Shown: positions 1-6,926, counted from the stretch's first letter. The stretch: 10,471 bases of DNA from Stephanodiscus triporus (GCA_036939755.1 JALLAZ010001055.1:1-10471); one strand, 5' to 3'. Translations and numbers: made by a program. Notes: generated from the letters alone by a model not told the origin.

Positions 1-537
1 TGTGAGCGGGAGGTGTGTGACACATCATCATCAGAATCACTCCCAGTAAAATGCTTGTCTTCTTTCTCTCCTTTCGAGTGCCGAGAGCTAATACTCAGAT
101 CTTCCTGCGCCGGCACAGTACTCATCGTATCCATGCGTGCAGAGTCAGATCCAATCGCATGAGGCCCAATACTTGCTGTGACAGGCTGATCTTGGTTCAT
201 GCCCAAAACACTAATACTTCTAGTGAGACGCTGCTCCTCTGCTCCTGGTTTGTGCGCGAAATGCTAGTAGAACCTGCAAGATGCTGATCTCGGTTCGCGC
301 ACAAAAGTCAGTAGTTCTGCTGGCATTCATGCGCGCAGATCGAGTTCTCACGGCACGATCGATTGCGCCGGCCAATGTAGTTGAGATGGTATCTTTGTTT
401 GTGCGCATGCGCGAGAGGTCGGCATCACTTTTGGCATCCATCGTCACATTCTGAGGAAAGTAAACACGCTCAGGAGAGTGCGTTGTGAGTGTTATGACTG
501 TGGTCCGATGAGAACTGAGGTTTCGGCAAGGTCGCAT
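1..537 (-). CDS. Doubtful partial gene running off the left edge; candidate two-exon model
   Basis: I do not recognise a family. On the minus strand an ATG at 537-535 opens a frame that hits TAG at 222-220. A second frame is open from 263 to the edge and ends in an acidic, Ser-rich stretch (GSDSDDDVSHTSRS). The two frames can be joined by a candidate 88-base intron, 351 to 264: donor GTGAGA, internal CTGAC as possible branch point, acceptor ACTAG. Removing it places 62 codons (186 bases) in frame with the second block (HFAHKPGAEEQRL onward), giving about 149 residues before the edge. If the intron is false, the second frame could begin at its own ATG at 200-198. The acceptor lacks a good pyrimidine tract and a better CAG lies 10 bases upstream but keeps the blocked frame. 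The DNA here also contains degenerate repeats, so a decayed gene is an equal possibility. Confidence 0.25.
183..307 (+). repeat. Imperfect direct repeat pair
   Basis: The stretch GGCTGATCTTGGTTCATGCC starting near 184 recurs as TGCTGATCTCGGTTCGCGCA near 282, each followed by CAAAA or ACAAAA. About 22 of 27 positions agree, 98 bases apart. GTGCGC and GCGCGC words recur every 30-50 bases between 250 and 410, so this may be part of a wider decayed repeat. Confidence 0.4.
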
Positions 538-697
538 AGGGGGAGGAGGAAGTCGCGAAGCAAAATTTTCTCAAAAAACTCGCCGATTTTTTTTCACCCG
601 GCAGGAAAGGGTTAAGTAACTACTACTCTGCCTGTGTCGACACGGAGTACCACCCTCCATCCCACATCACAAAAAGTATTCGCTATTTTTTTGTACG

Positions 698-704
698 TAT
701 AAAA
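698..704 (+). promoter_or_regulatory. TATA-like box
   Basis: TATAAAA lies about 210 bases before the ATG at 915, within GTACGTATAAAATCC. It would put transcription start near 730 and a leader of roughly 180 bases. This rests on the motif alone. The rest of 538-914 is AT-rich spacer with poly-T runs and a GTGTCGACAC palindrome at about 638-647. Confidence 0.25.
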
Positions 705-757
705 TCCTATGTACTGTACGTAGGCATCTATCTATTTTAGTGTCTCTTTTTAGTTAC

Positions 758-765
758 TGACGTCA
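758..765. promoter_or_regulatory. CRE-type palindrome TGACGTCA
   Basis: A perfect eight-base TGACGTCA lies 150 bases before the ATG at 915. This is the classic bZIP/CREB-ATF site. In the diatom Phaeodactylum, TGACGT/ACGTCA elements are known to mediate CO2/cAMP control of carbonic anhydrase. It falls downstream of the TATA-like box, so it would sit in the leader if that box is used. Function here is inference. Confidence 0.3.
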
Positions 766-842
766 TCACCCGCCTCCGATATCTACGATATTCCAAATCA
801 AGGACAGGAAAAGCCTTGCCCTCTCGCAAGGCAAAGAAATAC

Positions 843-873
843 TGTCATTTCTCTTCCATTGTCATTTCTCTTC
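843..873 (+). repeat. 14-base direct repeat in the leader, 17-base period
   Basis: TGTCATTTCTCTTC occurs at 843-856 and again at 860-873 without mismatch, separated by CAT. It lies in the pyrimidine-rich stretch just before the ATG at 915. It looks like a short tandem duplication in the 5' leader. Confidence 0.6.
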
Positions 874-914
874 TGCAACAATACATACCGACACCCTCTC
901 TCCTTTCTTTCAAC

Positions 915-2240
915 ATGAGACCGTGTGCTTGCGGTGGTGCCTGCGGTGGCAAGACAGTCAATTCTTTGGGCGACTTTCGTAGTGATTGTCCTCTTAAGCC
1001 TAGAGGGCATAAGAATAAAAAAAGAAGGCGGCCAAATCAAGCTAATTATAACAAGGTCTTGCGGGACAGGAATCTTGCCAGCAGGGCCAAGCTCCTGAAA
1101 GTTGACCTGCCAAGCAATAAGGAGAAAAGGCAAGCTGAGGCGCTTGCCCTTTCTTGCTTCACGCGTGAAGTTTCTGCCTTGGAGAAGAAGCATCCCCGAT
1201 GTGGATTTATGGTAAGCATTGCTGCTGTGTCTACGGGCGGAAGATACGATCTTGTCAGGGAAATGCAGCATGTGTCATTGCACCCCAGTTCCAGTAAAGA
1301 TATCAAGGCGAATCTTGTAAGAGTTAAGTCCTATCAAGGAAAGGGTTGCTGGAGAAATATTTCTTCAGCGGAGCAACGTGATTGTGCTCCACCTGGGAAG
1401 GTTGTATATGATGGGGGGGCGATCAGCCCCTTCCTTGCCGAGCATGTAGAAAGGTTCCTCCATGAGTACGTTGACGCCATGCCCCGCCTTGAGCTATTAC
1501 AGCGTACAAAAGGGCAAGGTTATCTAAAAGCTGGCGGTCCATACCAGGTGGGAATGCGCCTTTTTGTAATGGATCGCAACTGCAAGCTGGCCTGTGGGCT
1601 CATCCGAAGGGATGATGTCTCCAAGCAAATCCCATCCAAGCGGTCCCTTGAAGAAGAAGACAACGAAGAGGGGGCTGTCGAGGACGTCAAGGTGGACAAC
1701 AACGCCGAGAGGAAGAGTCCCCCAGAGGACCTGATCGCTGCGGCGATCAAGCTGAAGAGTCCCCCAGAGGACCTGATCGCTGCGGCAATCAGCCTCCTTC
1801 ACAAAGCCACAAGTATCTTGAGTGATCTGTTCGGCAGAGGTGGGGGCGACGGAGGTGGAGGCACGTACGCCGCGATGGCGGTAGCTCCCGCCCGGGTGAA
1901 CGACGATGACAATGACTACGACCATCGCGCATTCTTACGCGCGGAGGACGACCGCGACGCAGGCATCGACGTGAGTGCGCTGGAGGGCCGCGATCTGTGT
2001 GGAGCTGGTGACGGTGACAACGATGCATCATTCGCCGCCGACGAGCTCTCTGCCGCCGAAGACGACGACAACGACGCATCCGACGACGACACATCCAACG
2101 ACGACGATGACGATGGCGACGACAACCTGAATCTACCCCCTCATCAAGGTTATTGGTCATCTAAAAGGGCCTGTCAGAAGCCCGATTGCCTAGGGGTGTA
2201 CAACAACAAGGTCGAGGAGGGAGAGGACAAGCCTGAGTAA
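915..2240 (+). CDS. Unrecognised protein: Cys-rich N-terminus, tandem repeat, acidic tail
   Basis: This 441-residue protein belongs to no family I recognise. I chose the ATG at 915 (context CAACATGA); the frame is open upstream to 816 but has no earlier ATG. Residues 1-30 carry C4, C6, C10 and C25, ending in DCPLKP. This recalls the CxCG...CPL(N/K) zinc-knuckle-like motif common in eukaryotic repeat-borne proteins. A basic KNKKRRR follows at about 33-39, a possible nuclear signal. Residues about 50-245 look globular, with conserved-looking pieces such as GGRYDLVREM and FVMDRNCKLACGL. Residues 267-294 are two copies of a 14-residue unit (KSPPEDLIAAAIKL). After that come Gly-rich sequence and an Asp-rich low-complexity tail at roughly 330-405. 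Base composition changes inside the gene: the first two thirds are moderate in GC, the last third GC-rich with GAC repeats. It could be a nuclear protein or a domesticated element gene. The ORF is clear; the function is unknown. Confidence 0.7.
   Translation: MRPCACGGACGGKTVNSLGDFRSDCPLKPRGHKNKKRRRPNQANYNKVLRDRNLASRAKLLKVDLPSNKEKRQAEALALSCFTREVSALEKKHPRCGFMVSIAAVSTGGRYDLVREMQHVSLHPSSSKDIKANLVRVKSYQGKGCWRNISSAEQRDCAPPGKVVYDGGAISPFLAEHVERFLHEYVDAMPRLELLQRTKGQGYLKAGGPYQVGMRLFVMDRNCKLACGLIRRDDVSKQIPSKRSLEEEDNEEGAVEDVKVDNNAERKSPPEDLIAAAIKLKSPPEDLIAAAISLLHKATSILSDLFGRGGGDGGGGTYAAMAVAPARVNDDDNDYDHRAFLRAEDDRDAGIDVSALEGRDLCGAGDGDNDASFAADELSAAEDDDNDASDDDTSNDDDDDGDDNLNLPPHQGYWSSKRACQKPDCLGVYNNKVEEGEDKPE
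1713..1796 (+). repeat. 42-base tandem duplication inside the coding region
   Basis: Two adjacent 42-base units, 1713-1754 and 1755-1796, both start AAGAGTCCCCCAGAGGACCT. They are identical for the first 32 bases and differ only near the end. The unit is a multiple of three, so it adds 14 residues in frame. The near identity points to a recent duplication. Confidence 0.9.
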
Positions 2241-2333
2241 TCTCTCTATTCATATTCATATTTGGGTGGTGGCTAATTGAACCTTGGACGTTCGGTCAGC
2301 AACTCCCAATTTTATTTTTCTGCTGTAGTTTCA

Positions 2334-2708
2334 TTAACATACCAATGATCTATTTTTATAGTATCTTAGGGTTCCGCCTGATCGACGGGAGGAGGGGGGA
2401 GGAGGACGGGGACGAGGGTCATCAAAATAGTCGTCGTCTCCGTCGTCGCCATCGTCGTGGCCGTCGCTCCCTCCGACATCGCCGCTCGGCCGATCACCCC
2501 CCACAGCGGCGATGACGTCGCTCCCGTAATCCTCGGGGATGGCTCTCGACATCAAAAACATCTGAAAGGTTGTCCTCCTCGGCGTCAATGGGACGATCTG
2601 CCGCAAGAATACCCTGTCACGGCTGCATGGAAATTCCATCATCGTTATGATTTGCCCTCTTCGTACGTCGAAGAGCACAAGGCACTCTCGGGTGCAATCA
2701 ATCTCTTG
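2334..2708 (-). CDS. Weak open frame with acidic, Pro-rich C-terminus; possible last exon
   Basis: On the minus strand a frame is open from 2708 (after TGA at 2711-2709) to TAA at 2336-2334. It has no ATG until 2642-2640, which would give 102 residues. If it is instead a terminal exon, an acceptor AG near 2706-2703 (TTTCTGACAAGAG) is possible. The protein runs through plausible globular sequence (RRGQIITMMEFPCSRD, then TTFQMFLMSRAIPEDYG) and then GHDDGDDGDDDYFDD and PRPRPPPPSS. I recognise no family. An overlapping plus-strand frame, 2457-2825, is of similar length, so the strand is uncertain. I favour minus because its tail looks like a normal disordered C-terminus. No upstream exon was found before DBP9's stop at 3063. 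Confidence 0.25.
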   Translation of the reverse strand, partial: QEIDCTRECLVLFDVRRGQIITMMEFPCSRDRVFLRQIVPLTPRRTTFQMFLMSRAIPEDYGSDVIAAVGGDRPSGDVGGSDGHDDGDDGDDDYFDDPRPRPPPPSSRRSGGTLRYYKNRSLVC

Positions 2709-2825
2709 TCAGAAAGGCTGATGCCCGGTTTGCAATGCAAATTATTTGTGAGGATGACTTACTTCGGACATGACGTTTACGACGACATCTACCTTATATT
2801 AACAATATTAATTATACCGACATGA

Positions 2826-3062
2826 TATGAAACATACGCAACATGAATTCAATACGATCAACTGAGAGTATGTGATATGACATTTTACGTCATCGATGAT
2901 GTGCAGTGTGCAAGCATGTGGATTGAACTCGACTAAGCCCTAAATCCGAAAGGAAACGTTAAGTAGATTACTACTATTTAGAATCGGTCTCGTCGTTTTA
3001 TACGACTGCTTTCATTACCATACTTTTTTGTCTGCTCACATGGAACGCATCGGCCTTCGTCT
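2826..3062. other. Convergent spacer downstream of DBP9 with a 16-base near-palindrome
   Basis: No gene is seen here. It should contain the 3' untranslated region of DBP9. At 2887-2902 ACGTCATCGATGATGT is a near-palindrome (7 of 8 pairs) with a perfect TCATCGATGA core at 2890-2899. A small hairpin GTCGT/ACGAC lies at 2992-3006. The remainder is AT-rich sequence. The neighbouring stretch 2241-2333 is likewise AT-rich and presumably the 3' untranslated region of the gene before it. Confidence 0.4.
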
Positions 3063-5437
3063 TTACCATTTGTGCAACTGATCCTGTTTCTCCTGTTGCA
3101 CTTTGCGATTGAACTTACCCTTGTTGTGCTTCTGCTTCCAAGCATTCCTACCCGCGGTGCTTTTGCCGTATCCATCCGTGTGTTGCATATTATCGAGGAA
3201 TGATTGATTCTTCGCCTTTTTCGTCATTTCGTCGTCTTCTTCATCGTCGACGCCTTCGAAGTATTTCTCTACCTCGAGCGCTCCTCCTGCCTCGTCGCCG
3301 CCTCCCTCGTCGTCGTCCTCCGCCAGGAGGCCATCCATGTTCACGTCCCCGTCGAAATTCTGCAGCGGATCGTTCGCCTTGTTCCTCGCCCTGCTGCCGC
3401 TGGCGAGCTTCTGACTCCGAGTCTTCTTCTTCCTGCGCTTCCTCGACACGTTCTCGTCCACCTGCATGCCCCTAGGCAGCATGTACTTCGGCACGTGCTT
3501 CAGGTGATCCTGCACCCTCGAAACGTGAGTGGCGCGTCGATCGTGTTGCAACAACTGAAGGTCGGCGGGATTCTGCTCGAAGTGCGATTGCAACCGCTCC
3601 GAGTTCAGTATCTCCGCCTTGACCTCCGCGGCGCGCGCCTCCCGGATGGCGATCCTGGTGACAGCACGGCTCACTGTTTTTTTTCGTCGATGCGGGAGGG
3701 AGGACGCGAAATTAGCGTGAGTTCATGGGATGAGGTCGCACGCAAAAAAATGCTCGTCGCGGCGTCTTCGGGGACGGCCCTCCGCGCTTTCATCCACGTA
3801 CCGTCTTCAACCCTGTACCGAAATCCCTCGATTTCCTTCAAATCGAAATCCAGTGGACACGGCTGCCTCTGTGCCCGCGTTCCCCCTTCGTCGTTCCCAC
3901 CCGACGACGACGACGATGCCCGCCTCAGCTCGCCGTCGCCCCCCCTGTCGTTGTTGGTCCGAACGGGCTGACTCTCCTGTATCGACGACAGGACGTCGAC
4001 CTCCGCCCGACTGCTGCCGTCGACGAGCGTCAGCGCGCAACCGCTCGCTCCGCCCCTCGCGGTCCGCCCTACGCGGTGCGCGTACGACTCGGGCGTGGGG
4101 GGCATGTCGACGTTCACGACGAAGGAGACGTTGCGAAAGTCGAGCCCGCGCGACGCGCCGTGGTACTCGTCGTCCGCGCGACGCTTGCGCTTCTTCTTCT
4201 TGCCGTCGTCGTCGTGTTCGCGATGTCGTCGTCCTCCTCCCGCGTCGGCGGCGTCGTCGGTGGCGATGAGGTAGTCGAAGTTACCGACGTTGAAGTGCTC
4301 GATGATGCTCAGTCGGCTCTTGAGGGGCAATTCGGAATTCAGTACCGCGCTCCGGATGTGGAATTGCTCGAGGAATAGCTTGAGACGATATCCGGCGTCG
4401 ATGCCGTTCACGAAGAACAGGCCCTTACCCCTAAGCAGTCCCAACTTCAGGAAGACGTACAGGACGAGGTACTTGTCCTTCGCCGACGGAAGCGACAGGT
4501 AGAATTGCGCGAGGTTCCCCCCCCGACCGGCGGGATCGTGCTGCCCGATGTCGTATTCGTCGTCCTCCTCGAGCTTGAGTATCGCCGGCGAATGCAGCAC
4601 GACGCGCCTCAGCTCATGCAATTCCCTCGACAATGTCGCTGACATCAAGAACGACTGACACGTCCTCGGTAGCGATTTCATTATTTCCGTGATGTCGTTG
4701 GCGTAACCGAAGCTAAGTATCAGATCGGCCTCGTCGACAACGAGGGTCAGCAATCCACCCCTGCTCGGATTTATGTCGCCGTTGCGCACGTGCACCACGA
4801 GTCCCGCGGGGGTAGCGACCACGACGTCCGGCTTATCCCGCAGCATCGCGCTCTGGCGCAAGATTTCCTTCTTCGCCCTGGCGCCACCCCCCCCGGAGGA
4901 GGAGAGAGACACGACCTTGATCTCGTCGGCGCAGTAATACGTCAGGTCGTCGAGGACCTTCGACACCTGCTCGCACAGCTCGCGCGTGGGGACGAGTATC
5001 ACCCCCCCCAATGCCGCGTCCCCGTTATCGTTATCGTCGTCGTCGTTTTCGCCCCCGCCGCGCTCGGCGAGCAAGCCCTTCCGTGCGAGTATCCTATGCA
5101 ACACCGGCAGACAGTACGCCAGCGTCTTGCCGCTGCCAGTCCGCGCCCTGACGAGCAAGTCCCGTCCGCTCGATATCGCCAGGGGTATGGCTCGACTTTG
5201 GACCATCGTCGGACGAACGAGTCCCATGCGCGATAGCGACTTGCGCAATCGAGGGTCGATCCCGATCGTCGAGCACATGGTCGCGAAGGTGCGATTGTTG
5301 TCGCTCGGATGATCATCGTCGTCGCGGCGATGGTGATGGACGTTATTTTTGTCATCGTTGTCATTTTTGGAGACTCGATGATGATGATGTGGTCGTCGTT
5401 CGACGCGAACGTCGTCGCCGTCGCCGACGGTCGTCAT
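3063..5437 (-). CDS. DBP9: Nucleolar ATP-dependent DEAD-box RNA helicase DBP9/DDX56
   Basis: Two exons, 5437-3802 and 3673-3063, join to 2247 bases coding for 748 residues. In yeast and human this helicase acts in the nucleolus on 60S ribosomal subunit assembly. All helicase motifs are visible. The Q-motif region is at 51-80 (F51, Q80), Walker A ARTGSGKT at 98-105, PTREL at 150-154, TPAGLV at 209-214, DEAD at 235-238 and SAT at 266-268. RGLDF is at 430-434 and HRVGRTARGG at 454-463. The DDX56 subfamily is shown by LLRGKGLFFVN (about 334-344), LKLFLEQF, VDMPPTPESYAHR and, after splicing, EIEGFRYRVED-VSRAVTRIAIREAR. FEQNPADLQLLQHD and HLKHVPKYMLP follow, the hallmark C-terminal block of DBP9. 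A charged insert (KKKKRKRR) lies between IATDD and RGLDF, where relatives also carry inserts. The N-terminus is His/Asp-rich and the C-terminus has acidic and basic low-complexity sequence. The gene shares a short divergent promoter with PRP38. Confidence 0.93.
3674..3801 (-). other. Spliceosomal intron in DBP9 (128 bases, phase 1)
   Basis: On the minus strand the intron starts GTACGT at 3801 and ends AAAACAG at 3674. GCTAAT inside it is a plausible branch site. Without splicing the frame reads into TGA at 3673-3671 and residues after FRYRVED lose all resemblance to the family. With splicing, the split codon G|TG gives Val and the sequence resumes as SRAVTRIAIREAR, matching DDX56 relatives exactly where they continue. 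The length is not a multiple of three, so retention truncates the protein. Confidence 0.9.
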
Positions 5438-5438
5438 G

Positions 5439-5464
5439 CTTGGACTATCTCTCTATGTAGTATG
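5439..5464 (+). repeat. Direct repeat, copy 1 (partner at 6852-6875)
   Basis: CTTGGACTATCT followed by a variable centre and TAGTATG. It sits directly next to the DBP9 start codon, so on the minus strand it is the last part of the DBP9 leader. It matches 6852-6875 at 21 of 24 aligned positions with a two-base gap; outside these limits the similarity stops. Confidence 0.6.
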
Positions 5465-5500
5465 TAGAGGCTTTGGATGTGTTCTGTCTCTCTCTTAGCT

Positions 5501-5541
5501 GTGTTGTTGTGTTGTTGTGTTGTTGTGTTGTTGTTGTTGTT
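5501..5541 (+). repeat. Minisatellite of GTGTTGTT plus GTT
   Basis: Four perfect tandem copies of GTGTTGTT (5501-5532) are followed by three GTT units and then GGTT repeats. It lies in the middle of the DBP9/PRP38 promoter. Copy number is likely variable between strains. Confidence 0.85.
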
Positions 5542-5651
5542 GGTTGGTTGGAATGGTGCCTGCTTTTCTTTTGGTCTGTCCTGCGTCCGCTGCCCTCTCG
5601 GAAAAAAAAAGTGAACAAAAAAACAAGGACAAAAACAAAAAAACGGAGGCA

Positions 5652-5668
5652 AAATAAATAAATAAATT
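5652..5668 (+). repeat. AAAT tandem repeat just before the PRP38 start
   Basis: AAATAAATAAATAAATT directly precedes the ATG at 5669, giving an A-rich start context. It is a simple four-base repeat and may also help ribosomes select this ATG. Confidence 0.7.
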
Positions 5669-6838
5669 ATGGCCAACGTCACCGACCCCCTCGCCCGGTC
5701 CGTGCACGGGACGAATCCCCAGAATCTCATCGAGTACATCACCCGACAGAAGATATACGACTCCCTCTACTGGAAGGAGGAGTGCTTCGGCCTGTCCGCG
5801 TCCGACGTCGCGTCGAAGGCCACGGAATTGAGGGCCATCGGGGGGAGTTACGGCGGGAACAACCGCCCCACGCGCTTCCTATGCCTCGCCCTGAAGCTCC
5901 TGCAGATACAGCCGGAGGACGGGATAATAACGTCCTTCATCGAGAACGAGGATTTCAAGTACGTCCGCGCGCTTGGGGCGTTCTACCTGCGACTCACCGG
6001 CCGTCCGTCGGATATATACGAACATATCGAGCCGCTGTACAACGACTTTCGCAAATTGCGGACGCGGGAATCGTCGGGATGGAATGTGTCGCACGTGGAC
6101 GAGTTCGCGCACGAGCTTTTGACTTCCGACCGATGTTGCGGCATCGCGTTGCCGCATTTGCCGAATAGGGACGTGCTGGTCTCGTCGGGGTATTTGGACG
6201 GGCCGAGGCGAAGCGCGTTGGCGCCGTTGATCGAGGAGAGAGCGGGGGGGGACGCGGAAGTTTTTTTGATCTCGCTGGCGGAGGGTGGGAATGTCGCCGC
6301 GAGGGAGGCGATGGACGATAGGAGGAGGAGGAGGAGGCGGATGGCGAGGGAGGACGAGGAGGACGAGGAGGCGAGGGAGGAGGGGGAGGCGAGGGCGGAG
6401 GGGGGGAGAGGGAATTCGCATTCGTCTCGAGGACGAACGACGACGACTTCCGACAACAAAGACGACGAGGAAGACGGAGACGGAGGCCCCCGTCGTAGTG
6501 ATATCGACCATCGTCGCGACGGTCGAAGGTACGATGATGACGACGAGCCCCGAAGAAGTGGAGGGATGGGTGAGAAAAAGAAGAAGAAGGGGAAGTCCTC
6601 GTCGTCGTCGTCCGGGGGAGGGAAGGACGAGAAGAAGTACGGATCGTTGTTCAAACGGACGACTACGACATCGTTGGACGTCGGGGAGGGAAAGAGGGAT
6701 GCGGCGAGGGAACGAAGGAGCGATGGTCCCGTCGGCGGCGGACGCGATAACAATCATGATGCGAATGCGTTCGAGGGGAGCGAGGATTATTGGAACGAGC
6801 AACGTGCCAAGCTCGGGCTGAAGCCGCTCAAAGGTTGA
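5669..6838 (+). CDS. PRP38: Pre-mRNA-splicing factor PRP38 (PRPF38A type) with C-terminal HIND-like peptide
   Basis: This 389-residue nuclear protein is a component of the spliceosome, joining with the tri-snRNP/B complex and needed for activation. The PRP38 domain fills residues about 10-175. Family signatures include VHGTNPQNLIEYITR (12-26), YWKEECFGL (34-42), GGSYGGNNRPTRFLCLALK (58-76), LLQIQPED (77-84), NEDFKYVRALGAFYLRLTG (93-111) and EPLYNDFRKL (121-130). HVDEFAHELL (142-151) follows. The beginning MAN..., VHGTNPQ matches the human protein, which supports the chosen ATG. The second half is disordered: a poly-Arg run, Glu/Arg-rich and Asp/Arg-rich parts, and poly-Ser. It closes with SEDYWNEQRAKLGLKPLKG at 371-389, the form of a Hub1-interaction domain known from Snu66/SART1 and from plant PRP38. 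No intron is needed to explain the frame. It is head-to-head with DBP9. Confidence 0.95.
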   Translation: MANVTDPLARSVHGTNPQNLIEYITRQKIYDSLYWKEECFGLSASDVASKATELRAIGGSYGGNNRPTRFLCLALKLLQIQPEDGIITSFIENEDFKYVRALGAFYLRLTGRPSDIYEHIEPLYNDFRKLRTRESSGWNVSHVDEFAHELLTSDRCCGIALPHLPNRDVLVSSGYLDGPRRSALAPLIEERAGGDAEVFLISLAEGGNVAAREAMDDRRRRRRRMAREDEEDEEAREEGEARAEGGRGNSHSSRGRTTTTSDNKDDEEDGDGGPRRSDIDHRRDGRRYDDDDEPRRSGGMGEKKKKKGKSSSSSSGGGKDEKKYGSLFKRTTTTSLDVGEGKRDAARERRSDGPVGGGRDNNHDANAFEGSEDYWNEQRAKLGLKPLKG

Positions 6839-6851
6839 TTTAAGAGATAAA

Positions 6852-6875
6852 CTTGGACTATCTATACATAGTATG
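6852..6875 (+). repeat. Direct repeat, copy 2 (partner at 5439-5464)
   Basis: CTTGGACTATCT, then ATACA and TAGTATG, starting 13 bases after the PRP38 stop codon. With copy 1 it brackets the promoter and coding region of PRP38, about 1.4 kb apart in the same orientation. Confidence 0.6.
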
Positions 6876-6898
6876 CTTCTATGCAACAGTAGGATTCT

Positions 6899-6926
6899 TT
6901 GTCACACCGCTCGAGCACATTGTGAC
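6899..6926. other. Small inverted repeat between convergent genes
   Basis: The 93-base gap between the PRP38 and LPA1-like stops contains GTCAC (6901-6905) and GTGAC (6922-6926) around a perfect GCTCGAGC palindrome (6909-6916). Both 3' untranslated regions must end in or across this gap, so it may be a shared 3'-end structure. Evidence is only the symmetry. Confidence 0.3.

Larger units (their letters stand above)
5438..5668. promoter_or_regulatory. Shared divergent promoter of DBP9 and PRP38
   Basis: These 231 bases separate the two start codons. The DBP9 side is rich in TG/GTT repeats and CT. The PRP38 side is strongly purine-rich (runs of A broken by G and C). No convincing TATA box is seen on either strand. 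Such A-rich leaders just before an ATG are common in eukaryotes with compact genomes. Control of both genes from here is inferred from the geometry. Confidence 0.55.

Noticed and set aside
51..287. Plus-strand frame of 78 residues
   Set aside because: No motif, no promoter, and it runs opposite a more plausible open frame.
638..647. GTGTCGACAC palindrome as a transposon end or operator
   Set aside because: Ten bases only, no partner copy and no transposase in the window.
816..914. N-terminal extension of the unknown gene starting at TTG 816
   Set aside because: There is no ATG upstream of 915 in this frame, and the stretch is pyrimidine-rich leader with a tandem repeat.
2457..2825. Plus-strand frame of 122 residues in the spacer
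   Set aside because: Its sequence has no recognisable motif and ends in a run of hydrophobics from AT-rich DNA. It overlaps the minus-strand frame, which looks slightly more protein-like. Neither is firm.
2241..3062. Possible mobile element between convergent genes
   Set aside because: No terminal inverted repeats, target duplications or recognisable transposase or reverse transcriptase sequence.
3063..3674. Separate 203-residue gene at the end of DBP9
   Set aside because: It would start with GTG at the splice acceptor, and its sequence is the standard C-terminal part of DDX56/DBP9, so it is exon 2.
3204..4378. Plus-strand open frames opposite DBP9
   Set aside because: They are shadows of the GC-rich helicase codons; the minus strand carries all helicase motifs in order.
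5879..6886. Long open frames antisense to PRP38 (335 and 256 residues)
   Set aside because: They mirror the repetitive Arg/Glu/Asp/Ser codons of PRP38, whose sense-strand protein matches a well-known family. The antisense products are low-complexity Pro/Arg/Ser runs.
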